From IMG/VR virus record IMGVR_UViG_3300021518_000048, positions 1 through 36,604 of that record: 36,604 nt of DNA; one strand, written 5' to 3'. Shown here in pieces: positions 1 to 8,085 of the stretch. This stretch comes from a virus. The translations under genes were made by a program, and so were the position numbers. The notes beneath the pieces were generated by a model, which saw only the letters and a program-made list of their open reading frames with translations, had not been told where the DNA came from and made no database searches. Position 1 is the stretch's first letter, and each line of letters begins with the position of its first letter.

Positions 1-495
1 ACCTTGTTTGAGTTCAAATTCGACTTCACAGATTTTGGCTTGATCGGTTGGAGTACGAATTTCACCATCATCTAAACAAACTTCAATCTGTGAACCTTCA
101 AACTCAAATACATGGAAACTTCGTTGTACATTGGTTTGAAACTGTAATTCTAGCTCAGCAGGCGTATCACCTAAAATTTCATGTAGCACCGTTTGAACGG
201 TTCGGTTGTGTTGATAAAGTGATAGATCGAGTTCTGGTTCTTGTTCACATTTACCCAGATAAATATCTTCTTCAATGCGTTGTAGATGGTTTTTACTGGC
301 AGCTTTAAAGGTTTGTACCCAGTGTTCACCTTCTTGGCGTAAACGGATAGCGACATAATTTTTGGCAAGTAAGCGGTCAGCTGTATCATAATATTTGGCT
401 TGGAGCTGAATTTTTTGCGCTTTTTGCTTATTCAGTGTTTGTAAAACAGTTTTTTTCTTAGATTCAGGAAGTTGAAATTTAAGCTCTATTTCCAT
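1..495 (-). CDS. CYTH domain protein (triphosphatase-like), partial
   Basis: The reading frame is open from an ATG at 495 to the left edge (165 codons), so the C-terminus is missing. The protein begins MEIELKF, the ExExK signature of the CYTH superfamily, whose members bind triphosphates and divalent metal inside a beta tunnel. Further charged strands fit the fold (AIRLRQEG near residues 49-56, TFKAA, EVEFELKQ near the edge). Bacterial relatives are inorganic triphosphatases of the YgiF type or stand-alone CYTH proteins; which one cannot be decided without the C-terminal half. It is transcribed away from the DUF962 gene, with 176 bp between them that must hold two divergent promoters. It is host chromosome, outside the prophage. 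Confidence 0.8.
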   Translation of the reverse strand, partial: MEIELKFQLPESKKKTVLQTLNKQKAQKIQLQAKYYDTADRLLAKNYVAIRLRQEGEHWVQTFKAASKNHLQRIEEDIYLGKCEQEPELDLSLYQHNRTVQTVLHEILGDTPAELELQFQTNVQRSFHVFEFEGSQIEVCLDDGEIRTPTDQAKICEVEFELKQG

Positions 496-671
496 GATGT
501 TATGACTCCTGAGCGCAAAGACTGATAAATATAAAATGAGTATAACGGGTTGATCTCAAGAATGATTGTAAAGTTGTTTTAAGTCTGGATACGATGACAC
601 CTAATGACTTTATTTTGTGCAAAAAATGAATTAACGTGTGAACAATCTTGCACGATTAGGATGATCAAGAA

Positions 672-1043
672 ATGAATGCACCAGCAAATATAACCAAGCC
701 AGTGGAATTTTCATTACCGATTAAAAATTATAATGAATTCTATTATTTCTACCTGACAGAGCATCGTAGTATCATGAGCCGCCGTTTGCATGTTGCAGGC
801 AGTTCAATTGGCTTATATTTCTTTAGTAAAGCAATTCGTCAGCGCAAAGCAAAATACTTCGCTTATGGTTTGGTTTCAGGCTATGCCTGCGCTTGGGTGG
901 GGCATTTCTTCTTTGAACACAATAAACCTGCTAGCTTTAAACAACCATTTTATAGCTTTATTTCGGATTGGCGTATGTTGTCAGACGTTGCGCGTGGGCG
1001 ATTAAGTTTGGTTGATCGTCAACTGGATAAAATTGATTCTTAA
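672..1043 (+). CDS. DUF962 / Mpo1-like membrane protein
   Basis: This 123-aa protein matches the DUF962 (Mpo1-like) pattern: YYFYLTEHRS near residues 24-33, RRLHVAGS near 37-44, a hydrophobic stretch ending AWVGHFFFEHNKP at about 74-86, then a conserved PFYSFISDWRM segment. Histidines 31, 40, 78 and 83 are the likely metal ligands. Yeast Mpo1 is an iron-dependent dioxygenase acting on 2-hydroxy fatty acids. The bacterial role is not established, and these proteins are assumed to sit in the inner membrane. The ATG is preceded by AGGATGATCAAGAA. A terminator follows at 1086-1108, so it is probably a single-gene unit. Confidence 0.8.
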   Translation: MNAPANITKPVEFSLPIKNYNEFYYFYLTEHRSIMSRRLHVAGSSIGLYFFSKAIRQRKAKYFAYGLVSGYACAWVGHFFFEHNKPASFKQPFYSFISDWRMLSDVARGRLSLVDRQLDKIDS

Positions 1044-1085
1044 AAAATATTTTTCTTTAATACGATAAACGACATCTACTGTCGC

Positions 1086-1108
1086 AAAGCTGCTTCGGCA
1101 GCTTTTTT
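1086..1108 (+). terminator. Rho-independent terminator after DUF962 gene
   Basis: AAAGCTGC (1086-1093), loop TTCG, GCAGCTTT (1098-1105), then a run of T. This is a textbook intrinsic terminator and it isolates cas1, which starts 50 bp downstream, from the upstream gene. Confidence 0.9.
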
Positions 1109-1157
1109 ATTACCAATTGTTCAAGTAAGATAAGAAAAAACAAGAGAAATCATAACA

Positions 1158-2099
1158 ATGGAACAACTTAATCCTTCCGATTTAAAAGCAATTTTACATT
1201 CTAAGCGTGCCAATCTTTATTACCTTGAACATGCACGTGTCATGCAAAAAGATGGTCGAGTTTTATATCTCACAGAAGCCAAAAATGAAAACCAATATTG
1301 GAATATTCCAATCGCCAATACCACGGTCATTTTATTGGGTACAGGCACATCCATTACCCAAGCGGCAATGCGGATGCTCGCCAGTGCAGGGGTGTTGGTC
1401 GGTTTTACAGGCGGCGGTGGAACGCCTTTATTTATGGGGAGCGAAATTGAATGGATGATGCCACAAAGTGAATATCGTCCAACAGAGTACATGCAGGGGT
1501 GGATGAGCTTTTGGTTTGATGAGGTGAAACGTTTAGAGGTCGCAAAGCAATTTCAGTTCGCGCGTATCGAATTTATCCGTAAAGTTTGGGCTAAAGATCG
1601 GGATTTACAAGCCGAAGGATTTTATCTGGATGACCAAGATATCACCCAGGCGTTAACAGGATTTGAAAAGAAAATTCCGCATCAAAGCAAAGTTGGTGAT
1701 TTGTTGCTTGCTGAAGCACAAATGACCAAGCAGCTTTATAAAATTGCGGCAACACGTTGCAAACTCAGTTTTGAACGCAATCCTGAGCAGGGGGATTTAG
1801 CCAATGATTTTTTGAATCATGGTAATTATCTCGCCTATGGTTTAGCTGCAACCACGCTTTGGGTATTAGGCATTTCTCATTCATTTGCTGTGATGCACGG
1901 TAAAACTCGACGTGGTGCTTTGGTGTTTGATGTAGCGGATTTAATTAAAGATGCTGTGGTTTTGCCTTGGGCATTTATTTGTGCCAAAGAGGGCATGAAA
2001 GAGCAGGAGTTTAGACAGCAGTTACTGCAAAAATTTACTGAATATCGCTGTTTGGATTGGATGTTTGATCAGGTGAAAGAAAAATCAATTAAATTTTAA
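1158..2099 (+). CDS. cas1: Type I-F CRISPR-associated integrase Cas1
   Basis: Cas1 is the metal-dependent nuclease/integrase that inserts new spacers, acting in type I-F with the Cas2 part of Cas2-3. The 313-aa length and sequence fit type I-F Cas1: an N-terminal beta domain (about 1-105, with VILLGTGTSITQAAMRMLA) and a helical catalytic domain. Expected active-site residues are E186 (LLLAEAQMTK), H247 (AVMHGKTRRG) and D258/D261 (LVFDVADLIKD). No frameshift or missing catalytic residue is visible. In an intact I-F operon cas2-3 follows directly on the same strand; here about 33 kb of prophage plus a small DUF2188 gene intervene. The ribosome site before the ATG (AAGAGAAATCATAACA) is weak. The promoter should lie in the 50 bp after the preceding terminator. 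Confidence 0.95.
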   Translation: MEQLNPSDLKAILHSKRANLYYLEHARVMQKDGRVLYLTEAKNENQYWNIPIANTTVILLGTGTSITQAAMRMLASAGVLVGFTGGGGTPLFMGSEIEWMMPQSEYRPTEYMQGWMSFWFDEVKRLEVAKQFQFARIEFIRKVWAKDRDLQAEGFYLDDQDITQALTGFEKKIPHQSKVGDLLLAEAQMTKQLYKIAATRCKLSFERNPEQGDLANDFLNHGNYLAYGLAATTLWVLGISHSFAVMHGKTRRGALVFDVADLIKDAVVLPWAFICAKEGMKEQEFRQQLLQKFTEYRCLDWMFDQVKEKSIKF

Positions 2100-2143
2100 A
2101 AGTAATACATTATAGGTTTAATTTTTAAGTTGGTTGTTTTATA

Positions 2144-2178
2144 CTCAAAAATAGAACAAATTCTGTTCTATTTTTGAG
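2144..2178. repeat. Perfect 15-bp inverted repeat upstream of DUF2188 gene
   Basis: CTCAAAAATAGAACA (2144-2158) and its exact reverse complement (2164-2178) flank a 5-base loop, AATTC. The repeat starts inside a possible -10 (TATACT, 2140-2145) and ends 9 bp before the DUF2188 start codon. It could be an operator for autoregulation, an mRNA 5' hairpin, or a weak terminator for cas1 transcription. The stem is AT-rich, which makes a strong terminator less likely. Confidence 0.8.
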
Positions 2179-2187
2179 AGGTCGATT

Positions 2188-2415
2188 ATGTCTACAAAAT
2201 CAACACATGTTGTACCGAATAAAGATGGTGGGTGGGATGTTAAACAAAGTGGAGGAAAACGGTCTTCAGGACATTTTGATACTAAAAAAGAGGCTATTGA
2301 TAGAGCTAGAAAGCTTAGCCAAAATCAAAATACTGAATTAGTTATTCACAATAAAGATGGCAAGATTTCACAAAAAGACAGTCATGGAAATGATACATGT
2401 CCACCTGAGGGTTAA
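2188..2415 (+). CDS. DUF2188 family small protein
   Basis: This 75-aa basic protein has the DUF2188 layout: a strand ending in HVVPNKDGGWDVKQSGG, a helix with DTKKEAIDRARKLSQ, then ELVIHNKDGKI and a polar tail. The fold resembles a small alpha/beta unit with no known enzymatic role, and the function is unknown. A good ribosome site (GAGAGG) lies 7 bp before the ATG. It is the only gene between cas1 and the prophage end and runs on the cas strand. By the terminal repeats it lies outside the prophage. Whether it is native to this CRISPR locus or came with a rearrangement is open. Confidence 0.75.
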   Translation: MSTKSTHVVPNKDGGWDVKQSGGKRSSGHFDTKKEAIDRARKLSQNQNTELVIHNKDGKISQKDSHGNDTCPPEG

Positions 2416-2446
2416 ATCTGCTTAATTTTGAAAGTAGCTTAGAAAT

Positions 2447-2473
2447 TGTAAGTTTTCGCGCAATTTTGCACTA
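2447..2473 (+). repeat. Prophage right-end terminal repeat (attR side)
   Basis: It begins TGTAAGTTTTCGCGC and carries TTTTGCACTA starting 18 bases in. A second TTTTGCACTAG copy lies 22 bp further in, at 2486-2496. The outer 27 bp share TGTRAGTT and TGCACTA at identical spacing with the opposite end, as expected for transposase-binding sites. The tail fibre gene stops about 80 bp inside. Confidence 0.75.
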
Positions 2474-2551
2474 ATTCATTTTTAATTTTGCACTAGAATT
2501 ATCAATAAGCCGTACTTCACACGACTTACCCATACTTATAACAACCCTGAG

Positions 2552-3235
2552 TTATATACCTATTACTGACCAATATACTCCATCAATGCCATCTGAATTA
2601 TTATTGCCTTGAATTGTACAAGTTTTCACAGTGATTTGAGTTCTCGTTGGATTTACAACTTGAGCAAACAAATCTGAGAGAAAACCAGTGTTTGTTGCTT
2701 TGACTATTGCGTTTGGATTAATCGCTTTGGTTGGAAATGGAATTGGTAAATCAATGACAGCATAACGCTCATCTGTACTTGTTTGACTAATGACAGTCAT
2801 ATCACTTAATGCAATATAGCCAAATTGATAGATATAACCATTTGGTAAATAGGTATGACCATTTTCCCCTGTGAGACTAGACGTTCCTAGTGTCAATTCA
2901 CCATCAACTGCTAGGTCTTTTTCAATAGTCACATCATCTGTGATTGTACCGCCAGCTTTATCAAATTTTGCATTAAGTTTAGTCTGAACCTCAGCTGCTA
3001 AGGCTTCAATATCTGTATATGTAGCTAATAGATCATACAGTTGATCCTTCTTTAAGTTATTTAAAGCTACGCCATTTTTCTCTAGTAAATTGCATAATTC
3101 TTCTTGTAAATGGTTTAAATAGTCTGGTGTTAAGTATGTTGCATCTTGACCGCTTAGATCAGCGTTATCATGAAAGCCTGCTTTACCTAACCCATTAGCA
3201 TTAGAACGAGCATTAGCGCTATCAATTCGTTTCAT
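2552..3235 (-). CDS. Tail fibre / receptor-binding protein (gp53-like C-terminus)
   Basis: This 227-aa protein is last in the late operon and lies next to the phage end, where Mu carries its fibre genes. The N-terminal part (about 1-60) resembles baseplate-attachment segments of short phage fibres. A middle stretch, GGTITDDVTIEKDLAVDGE near 95-113, looks like a trimeric beta-repeat stalk. The C-terminal 90 residues (NGYIYQFGYI to DGVYWSVIGI) resemble the gp53-like fibre tip domain, which ends in an aromatic-rich strand. It is short for a fibre and no fibre-assembly chaperone follows. Its ATG overlaps the gp48 stop region (TAAATG), so it is translationally coupled. It probably sets host range. 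Confidence 0.75.
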   Translation of the reverse strand: MKRIDSANARSNANGLGKAGFHDNADLSGQDATYLTPDYLNHLQEELCNLLEKNGVALNNLKKDQLYDLLATYTDIEALAAEVQTKLNAKFDKAGGTITDDVTIEKDLAVDGELTLGTSSLTGENGHTYLPNGYIYQFGYIALSDMTVISQTSTDERYAVIDLPIPFPTKAINPNAIVKATNTGFLSDLFAQVVNPTRTQITVKTCTIQGNNNSDGIDGVYWSVIGI

Positions 3236-3772
3236 TTAGACCTCAACAATATCGTAGCGTACAAACGCGGGTAAATAATTTGAAATGATGCAATCAATAT
3301 CAGCCAAAACTGGGCTTTGTAGCTTGAGTTTGACTTTGTATCTAAGCTGCTCAGTATTGACTGCTGAATTGCAAGGAGCTGTACATTGAAGCGGTTTATA
3401 AGTAATCAGCTCAAAATCAACATTAAAAAGCGCTAAAAGCTGCTCTAAATAATCAAGGTTAAAAACATTCTTAGTATTTTTAATCCAGTTGATCACTTGC
3501 AAACGTTCTTCAATTGTTTGAGCGACATTAGTCTGACACTTCAATGGCAAACCAAATTCTGTCTCATATTCTGTTAATAGTTCAGACGGAACTGCTTCCA
3601 ATACTTTTAATAATCGTTTGGCATTTAAGTCACATTGAGCGAGTGCTTTTGCATGCCCGTATATATCGTCTGAAACTGTTGTATTTGCGGCATTATCATA
3701 GCCGCCAACAGGTAACAACTGACGCAAAACAGAAGCATATAGCTCTGTTGTTTGCTCTAAATCTAGTTCCAT
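3236..3772 (-). CDS. Mu gp48-like baseplate protein (DUF2313/YmfQ)
   Basis: This 178-aa protein sits between baseplate J and the fibre, like Mu gp48, and is a tail-tip/baseplate component linking baseplate and fibre. Visible features include VLRQLLPVGGYD near the N-terminus and a DLNAKRLLKVLEAVPSELL helix followed by YETEFGLP, typical of the DUF2313 family. The start chosen is the ATG at 3772, which overlaps the gp47 stop as TAATG; an upstream TTG would add 13 residues but overlap gp47 by 40 bp. The product ends at a TAA directly before the fibre ATG. Confidence 0.85.
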   Translation of the reverse strand: MELDLEQTTELYASVLRQLLPVGGYDNAANTTVSDDIYGHAKALAQCDLNAKRLLKVLEAVPSELLTEYETEFGLPLKCQTNVAQTIEERLQVINWIKNTKNVFNLDYLEQLLALFNVDFELITYKPLQCTAPCNSAVNTEQLRYKVKLKLQSPVLADIDCIISNYLPAFVRYDIVEV

Positions 3773-4815
3773 TAATTTGCACTCACTGATAATACGCCCA
3801 AGCGCAGCCAATGAGTGTGCATCCAGTCCACAGTTGGCACAACATTAGACGATGGTGTCAGTGTTATATCTGTAACGTTCGGCAATGCAACAATACGACC
3901 AATTAATATAGATGCTTGAAATGTATCCGCTGGTGCTAACTCAGCAAAATAATCTCGAATCACTTGTTCAACTTGAATAATATTTGCACCAATACCCGAT
4001 ACTACAGCAGCAATATTTACATATTGCTCAGTTGGCGAATAAACTTTGCAATCAGCCCAAAATCCAGCATAACTATCTAAAGCTGCTTGGGCTGCATCAA
4101 GTAAAATCTGACTCGGTAGAGTAGGCGGATTACCAACAGCAGTGATTGCTACATCTAATGAACCAAGTCCACGACGCTTTGAATAAACATAGACATGCTG
4201 AACGCCTGTAACTCCATTCATGAAGCCAACTAAATCAGCTTCACGATCACGTGATAAACCGAGCTGCTTTCGTTCTAAAAGTCTAGCTCGCCATACCTCT
4301 AATTCTTCTTGATCTGAACCACTACCAATGGAAACGTTAGTAACGATATTACTAAGTCCAGCTTGCGGACTGATCCAATACAAAGACCCGCTAAAATTCC
4401 AGCTTGTCCCAACTTTATCAGCAATAAGATTGATCACTGATGGTAAATTTTCTGTTAATACAGCATCTGCTGAGACACCCCAATAGTGTCCTTTACCATC
4501 TGTTAATTTAGTTCCAGCACTTATCGTTATATCAACGTTAGAAATTGCATTGGCTGTTCCTGAAGCGAAATTACCGCCTAATCGCGGCAAGCTTAATTCT
4601 TCAGCATGAATATATAAATATGGTTCATCAGCCGTAGCAATAAACAATTGTTTTTGAATATAAGACTGGTGACTATATAAACCGTCTACTGCTGAAGCCG
4701 TACCATCCGCACGAATAGCAGCATCACTATCATCGGGTGCATTAATGCCTGTTAATCCTCTAATTTCTTGAAGAATCGTATTTCTGATTTGTTGAAAATT
4801 CGGAATAGTAAACAT
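3772..4815 (-). CDS. Mu gp47-like baseplate J protein
   Basis: At 347 aa this matches the baseplate J/gp47 family, a wedge component that joins around the hub and controls sheath contraction. Diagnostic stretches are IRADGTASAVDGLYSHQSY near 31-49, a LPRLGG segment near 75, AGTKLTDGKG near 99-108, and GSDQEELEVWRARLLERKQL near 170-190. It is coupled to gp46 upstream (TAAATG) and gp48 downstream (TAATG). No disruption was seen. Confidence 0.92.
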   Translation of the reverse strand: MFTIPNFQQIRNTILQEIRGLTGINAPDDSDAAIRADGTASAVDGLYSHQSYIQKQLFIATADEPYLYIHAEELSLPRLGGNFASGTANAISNVDITISAGTKLTDGKGHYWGVSADAVLTENLPSVINLIADKVGTSWNFSGSLYWISPQAGLSNIVTNVSIGSGSDQEELEVWRARLLERKQLGLSRDREADLVGFMNGVTGVQHVYVYSKRRGLGSLDVAITAVGNPPTLPSQILLDAAQAALDSYAGFWADCKVYSPTEQYVNIAAVVSGIGANIIQVEQVIRDYFAELAPADTFQASILIGRIVALPNVTDITLTPSSNVVPTVDWMHTHWLRLGVLSVSAN

Positions 4816-5178
4816 TTAGCCACCTACAGGGACGAAATAGATAATAGTTTGCTTCTGACCTGTCAAAAGCGTGACTTCAATGTGTAAGTCAAGGCGGCTA
4901 CGTTCGCTTTGACTTGCTGTAACTTCAATATCAGCAACACGACTTGGCTTTAAATTTTCAAGCGCTTCTTTAGCGTATTGAATAGCTAATAAACGTATAC
5001 GCGGTACGTCTTTAGATCGTCTCAATAAATAAAAACGGCTGCCTAGATTTGGGTTTGCCCAATACTTACCGCGATGAATTGAAAGTCTTAAAATGATTGC
5101 TTGTAATAAATCAGTACTGAAATTTTCATCAAGACTTTCGACTATGTAATCACGGGTTTTAATATCAATTCTTGCCAT
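4816..5178 (-). CDS. Mu gp46-like baseplate protein (gp25/GPW fold)
   Basis: This 120-aa protein lies between gp45 and gp47 as in Mu. GP46 proteins are baseplate wedge subunits related to T4 gp25. Visible signatures include ILRLSIHRGKYWANPNLGSR near 27-46, then LRRSKDVPRIRLLAIQYAKEAL, and a C-terminal beta strand pair. The ATG (5178) follows the gp45 stop by 12 bp. Intact. Confidence 0.9.
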   Translation of the reverse strand: MARIDIKTRDYIVESLDENFSTDLLQAIILRLSIHRGKYWANPNLGSRFYLLRRSKDVPRIRLLAIQYAKEALENLKPSRVADIEVTASQSERSRLDLHIEVTLLTGQKQTIIYFVPVGG

Positions 5179-5190
5179 GAAGCCCTCACA

Positions 5191-5670
5191 TTACATTTTT
5201 TGACTTGGGGCAGGTGTGTTGCCGTTTGAATGACTGTTATATGTATCCCGCATTGCTTGCATTGAGCTTTTCTTGTCTGATATTTCAGCTAGTGATTTAA
5301 TGTCTTTCTCAACCGTTAAACCGCCTTCGACAATTTCAACGTCACCTATCATTTTTATGCCGTTTTTATGTAGCAAAATTTGATGCCCCCATTGGTCATA
5401 AATGACGGTTTCTCCCTCATTAGCCACAACTAAAACAGGTGCTTCAGTAGAACCCACAATGACTGATCTTGATGATTTTCCAAGCATCGGAATAACTACG
5501 ACACGGCTGCCTTTAGGAATCCATGAGCTAAAACCGACCTGTTGAATAATTTCCATTTCGTCCAGTACTTCGCCATCATTGCCTGTGATTTGTGCTTTAG
5601 TTCCAGCACGAGCGATAATGCCGAAAAAAGCTTGTCTAACTTGCCCGATAGCTCTTGATATTTTGCTCAT
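5191..5670 (-). CDS. Mu gp45-like baseplate spike (gpV family)
   Basis: This 159-aa protein fits the phage baseplate assembly V / Mu gp45 family, the membrane-piercing spike at the tip of the contractile tail. It has an N-terminal OB-like domain (AQITGNDGEVLDEMEIIQQV, then GSRVVVIPMLGKSSRSVIVG), followed by beta repeats (GETVIYDQWGHQILLHKNG) leading to the trimeric needle, and a helical tail. Its ATG overlaps the gp44 stop as ATGA. Confidence 0.9.
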   Translation of the reverse strand: MSKISRAIGQVRQAFFGIIARAGTKAQITGNDGEVLDEMEIIQQVGFSSWIPKGSRVVVIPMLGKSSRSVIVGSTEAPVLVVANEGETVIYDQWGHQILLHKNGIKMIGDVEIVEGGLTVEKDIKSLAEISDKKSSMQAMRDTYNSHSNGNTPAPSQKM

Positions 5671-6797
5671 TCTGCGTCCTCGTGATATGTGCCATAGCCG
5701 TCTTCATCTAACCCAAGATCGGCATTGGTTTTTTTAGACTTTTTCGCTTTCTTTTCAGGTTCTTTATAGATCAACGGCTGTACCCAATCGCCTTTGCGTT
5801 TAAGCTTCAGCTCAGTTGTTTTGCCATTGTTACGAGAAAGTTTTAATGTGCGACCCATGACGACCCAAGTCGCATTTGCACGAATTAAGACATCAGTCTG
5901 TAGATTAATTTGACCGCCTGTTTTCCAAACCTGACCATTAATAGTCCAGTCTGGAACAACAGCAGTCAGCGTATAAGCTTCTAAATCATTGTCATGCTGT
6001 ATTTTATTGATAGCCGCTTGAGCTTCGGCTTGTGTGTCAATATCGCTCATTGTGACGATCTTAAAGCGCTTAAATGAATAAGGGGTATTTGCTGTCGTTG
6101 TTGCAGAAATAGCACCGCCTTTCTCATCTTGACTTATGATTTTAATGTCACTAAAAACGTTAGAAACATCTTCTTCATAACTCATGTTAATCACATTATT
6201 ATCAAGACCTAAGCGCATTAATTTCAGCGTTTGAATATTTTGTTCAGCAAATTTAAATGGATCACCAACTTGCAGACCTTGACTTGCATCGAACCAAACA
6301 AATTGACCAGTCACTTGAGCAGCTTTTGAAATAGCATCATAAAGCGATTCGCCTGGTTCTACTGTGACCTTATTCTTTAGCCAGCCATCATCTTGTACAC
6401 GAACTGTTTCAAAAATCGAGCTAAGATCGGCAAGTACAAATTGTTCTAACAATGTTGATAAAGTGATCTGTTTTGAGTTCTTAATTGGTACAGAACAATC
6501 AATCAATTGACCGACCATATCACGCCCTGTGATTTGCAACGCTCGACCTGATCGGCTGACTGCTTCGGTCAATCGGTCTACGATCCCAGTCAGTATCAAT
6601 TCATTACCATAATAAATTTCAGCCTTTGCCCCAGCTTTAACTTGCTTCGGTAAATTACCAACAGGTGGATTGAATAATGTCATCGACCAGCCGTCTGCTG
6701 GTACATCAATTTGACTATCAATCGTTACGTCATCCCAGTCACCGCATTCAAAGCTGTCAATCACTAGCTTGATCTCAATGCCGCTATTATCTTGCAT
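5667..6797 (-). CDS. Mu gp44-like baseplate hub protein (gpP)
   Basis: This 376-aa protein is homologous in position and pattern to Mu gp44 (gene P), the trimeric baseplate hub related to T4 gp27. Visible stretches: SFECGDWDDVTIDSQIDVPAD near 15-35, TGRDMVGQLIDCSVP near 90-104, GQFVWFDASQGLQVGDP near 165-181, and a basic Lys-rich segment near the C-terminus (EPEKKAKKSKK). The start overlaps the end of gpN by 11 bp. It is coupled to gp45 by ATGA. Confidence 0.9.
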   Translation of the reverse strand: MQDNSGIEIKLVIDSFECGDWDDVTIDSQIDVPADGWSMTLFNPPVGNLPKQVKAGAKAEIYYGNELILTGIVDRLTEAVSRSGRALQITGRDMVGQLIDCSVPIKNSKQITLSTLLEQFVLADLSSIFETVRVQDDGWLKNKVTVEPGESLYDAISKAAQVTGQFVWFDASQGLQVGDPFKFAEQNIQTLKLMRLGLDNNVINMSYEEDVSNVFSDIKIISQDEKGGAISATTTANTPYSFKRFKIVTMSDIDTQAEAQAAINKIQHDNDLEAYTLTAVVPDWTINGQVWKTGGQINLQTDVLIRANATWVVMGRTLKLSRNNGKTTELKLKRKGDWVQPLIYKEPEKKAKKSKKTNADLGLDEDGYGTYHEDAE

Positions 6798-8010
6798 AAG
6801 TAATTAACTCCATGCCCGATCTTAAAACAGCAAAATTTACGACAGTCGGATTTAAATGCTTGATTTCTTCAGCTCGACTGATATCCCCATAAAGCTGATG
6901 TGCAAGCCAATGGGCAGTACACGGCAATAAAACTGGTGTATTACGGATCGGCGGACGTGTTTCAATTAATGCTTGTATTTGCTCATGTACATCGTTTGCT
7001 AAAGTTTTGTATTGAGCGACTTGTAAAGCTGGATCAATATTTGATTGCTTTGCTTGCTCTTGTGTAATCTCACGTTCAGCATTAATTGCGGCTTGAATAT
7101 CTTTGCGCACTTGTTTACGAATGACAGCCAAGTCGCTGGGAGTCATCACAAAAGTTGATTCTTGCTGTGTTTGATTTTTAGATAGATTAGACCGAGTTTG
7201 TTTTACAATGGTCTGAACAATTGCAGCATTTGACGCTAAAGAAACAGCTCTCCAAAGTTGTTTAAATGCGGGGCTATCAAGCTGATCGTCATCGTCTTCA
7301 AAAATCTTACTGACTCGTTTGACACGATCAAACATTGAGCGCCATTTGCTAATTGCGGATATATCATTAAATTCAAAAGTAGCAAGACTGATTACATCAT
7401 CAACAAGTCCAACAGCCCATGCGGGTGGAGACAAGAAGTTATCAATCTTGGCACGTACAGTATTTAAAAACCGTCTTGCTTTTTGTAAACCGTTGCGAAT
7501 GCGATTAATGATTTTAAAGAACTTATTAGGATCAAGTTTTTTTAATTTCTCTAGTTCACTTTGAAATGCCGCCGCAGGCGTTAGAATAACGTGAGTATAT
7601 TTTAGCTCAGGCGGTAAACTACGCGGAATAAATAATGTTTTGCGCTCAGCTTTAGCAACAAGAAAGTCGACATCAATATCACAGCCGTCTACGGTTTCTG
7701 TACCATGAACAATGTTCCAGTTTTGAACATGCACACTCTTAATACCGTCGATTGGGTGAATTAATTCACCTTCACCAGCCATTGCAAACGCTGCTTTTAG
7801 GGCATCTAAATAGATAAGATAGTCAGTGCCTGAAAGGAAAATACGCATGCTGATTCTCTCAGCATCGTTCCCCATATCTTCTATTTTTGCATCGTTAGAG
7901 TAGGGTGCTTGTTGTACAGCTAAAGCTTTAGAAATGCTATTGTTTGTTGATACACAATCAAACTTCACACCTCTAAAACTTGCTTGCTGTAAATCTTCTT
8001 TCCAGCCCAT
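6787..8010 (-). CDS. Mu gpN-like DNA circularization / tail protein
   Basis: This 407-aa protein has the DNA-circularization N-terminal family pattern: WKEDLQQASFRGVKFDC at the start, then MRIFLSGTDYLIYLDALKAA near 55-74 and GELIHPIDGIKSVHV near 82-96. In Mu, gpN is a tail/baseplate protein despite the name, which comes from a Shigella phage homologue. The C-terminal half is helical and ends with HWLAHQLYGDISRAEEIKHL. It is the first gene downstream of the late-promoter dyad at 8072-8083 and starts the baseplate block N-44-45-46-47-48-fibre. Confidence 0.85.
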   Translation of the reverse strand: MGWKEDLQQASFRGVKFDCVSTNNSISKALAVQQAPYSNDAKIEDMGNDAERISMRIFLSGTDYLIYLDALKAAFAMAGEGELIHPIDGIKSVHVQNWNIVHGTETVDGCDIDVDFLVAKAERKTLFIPRSLPPELKYTHVILTPAAAFQSELEKLKKLDPNKFFKIINRIRNGLQKARRFLNTVRAKIDNFLSPPAWAVGLVDDVISLATFEFNDISAISKWRSMFDRVKRVSKIFEDDDDQLDSPAFKQLWRAVSLASNAAIVQTIVKQTRSNLSKNQTQQESTFVMTPSDLAVIRKQVRKDIQAAINAEREITQEQAKQSNIDPALQVAQYKTLANDVHEQIQALIETRPPIRNTPVLLPCTAHWLAHQLYGDISRAEEIKHLNPTVVNFAVLRSGMELITYAR

Positions 8011-8048
8011 AAATAATAGCCCAATCCAACAATAAGGCTATTATTTAA

Positions 8049-8083
8049 AATCTACGTTTAAGTGTTTAGATGGAACTAGTTCC
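8049..8083 (-). promoter_or_regulatory. Late promoter with activator dyad (upstream of gpN)
   Basis: The perfect 12-bp palindrome GGAACTAGTTCC (8072-8083) is followed on the minus strand by ATCTAAAC and, 17 bp after the dyad, by TAGATT (8054-8049), a possible -10. No good -35 hexamer is present, as expected for Mor/C-activated promoters. It lies about 60 bp before the gpN start and directly after the stop of the preceding gene. Confidence 0.7.
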
Positions 8084-8085
8084 TT

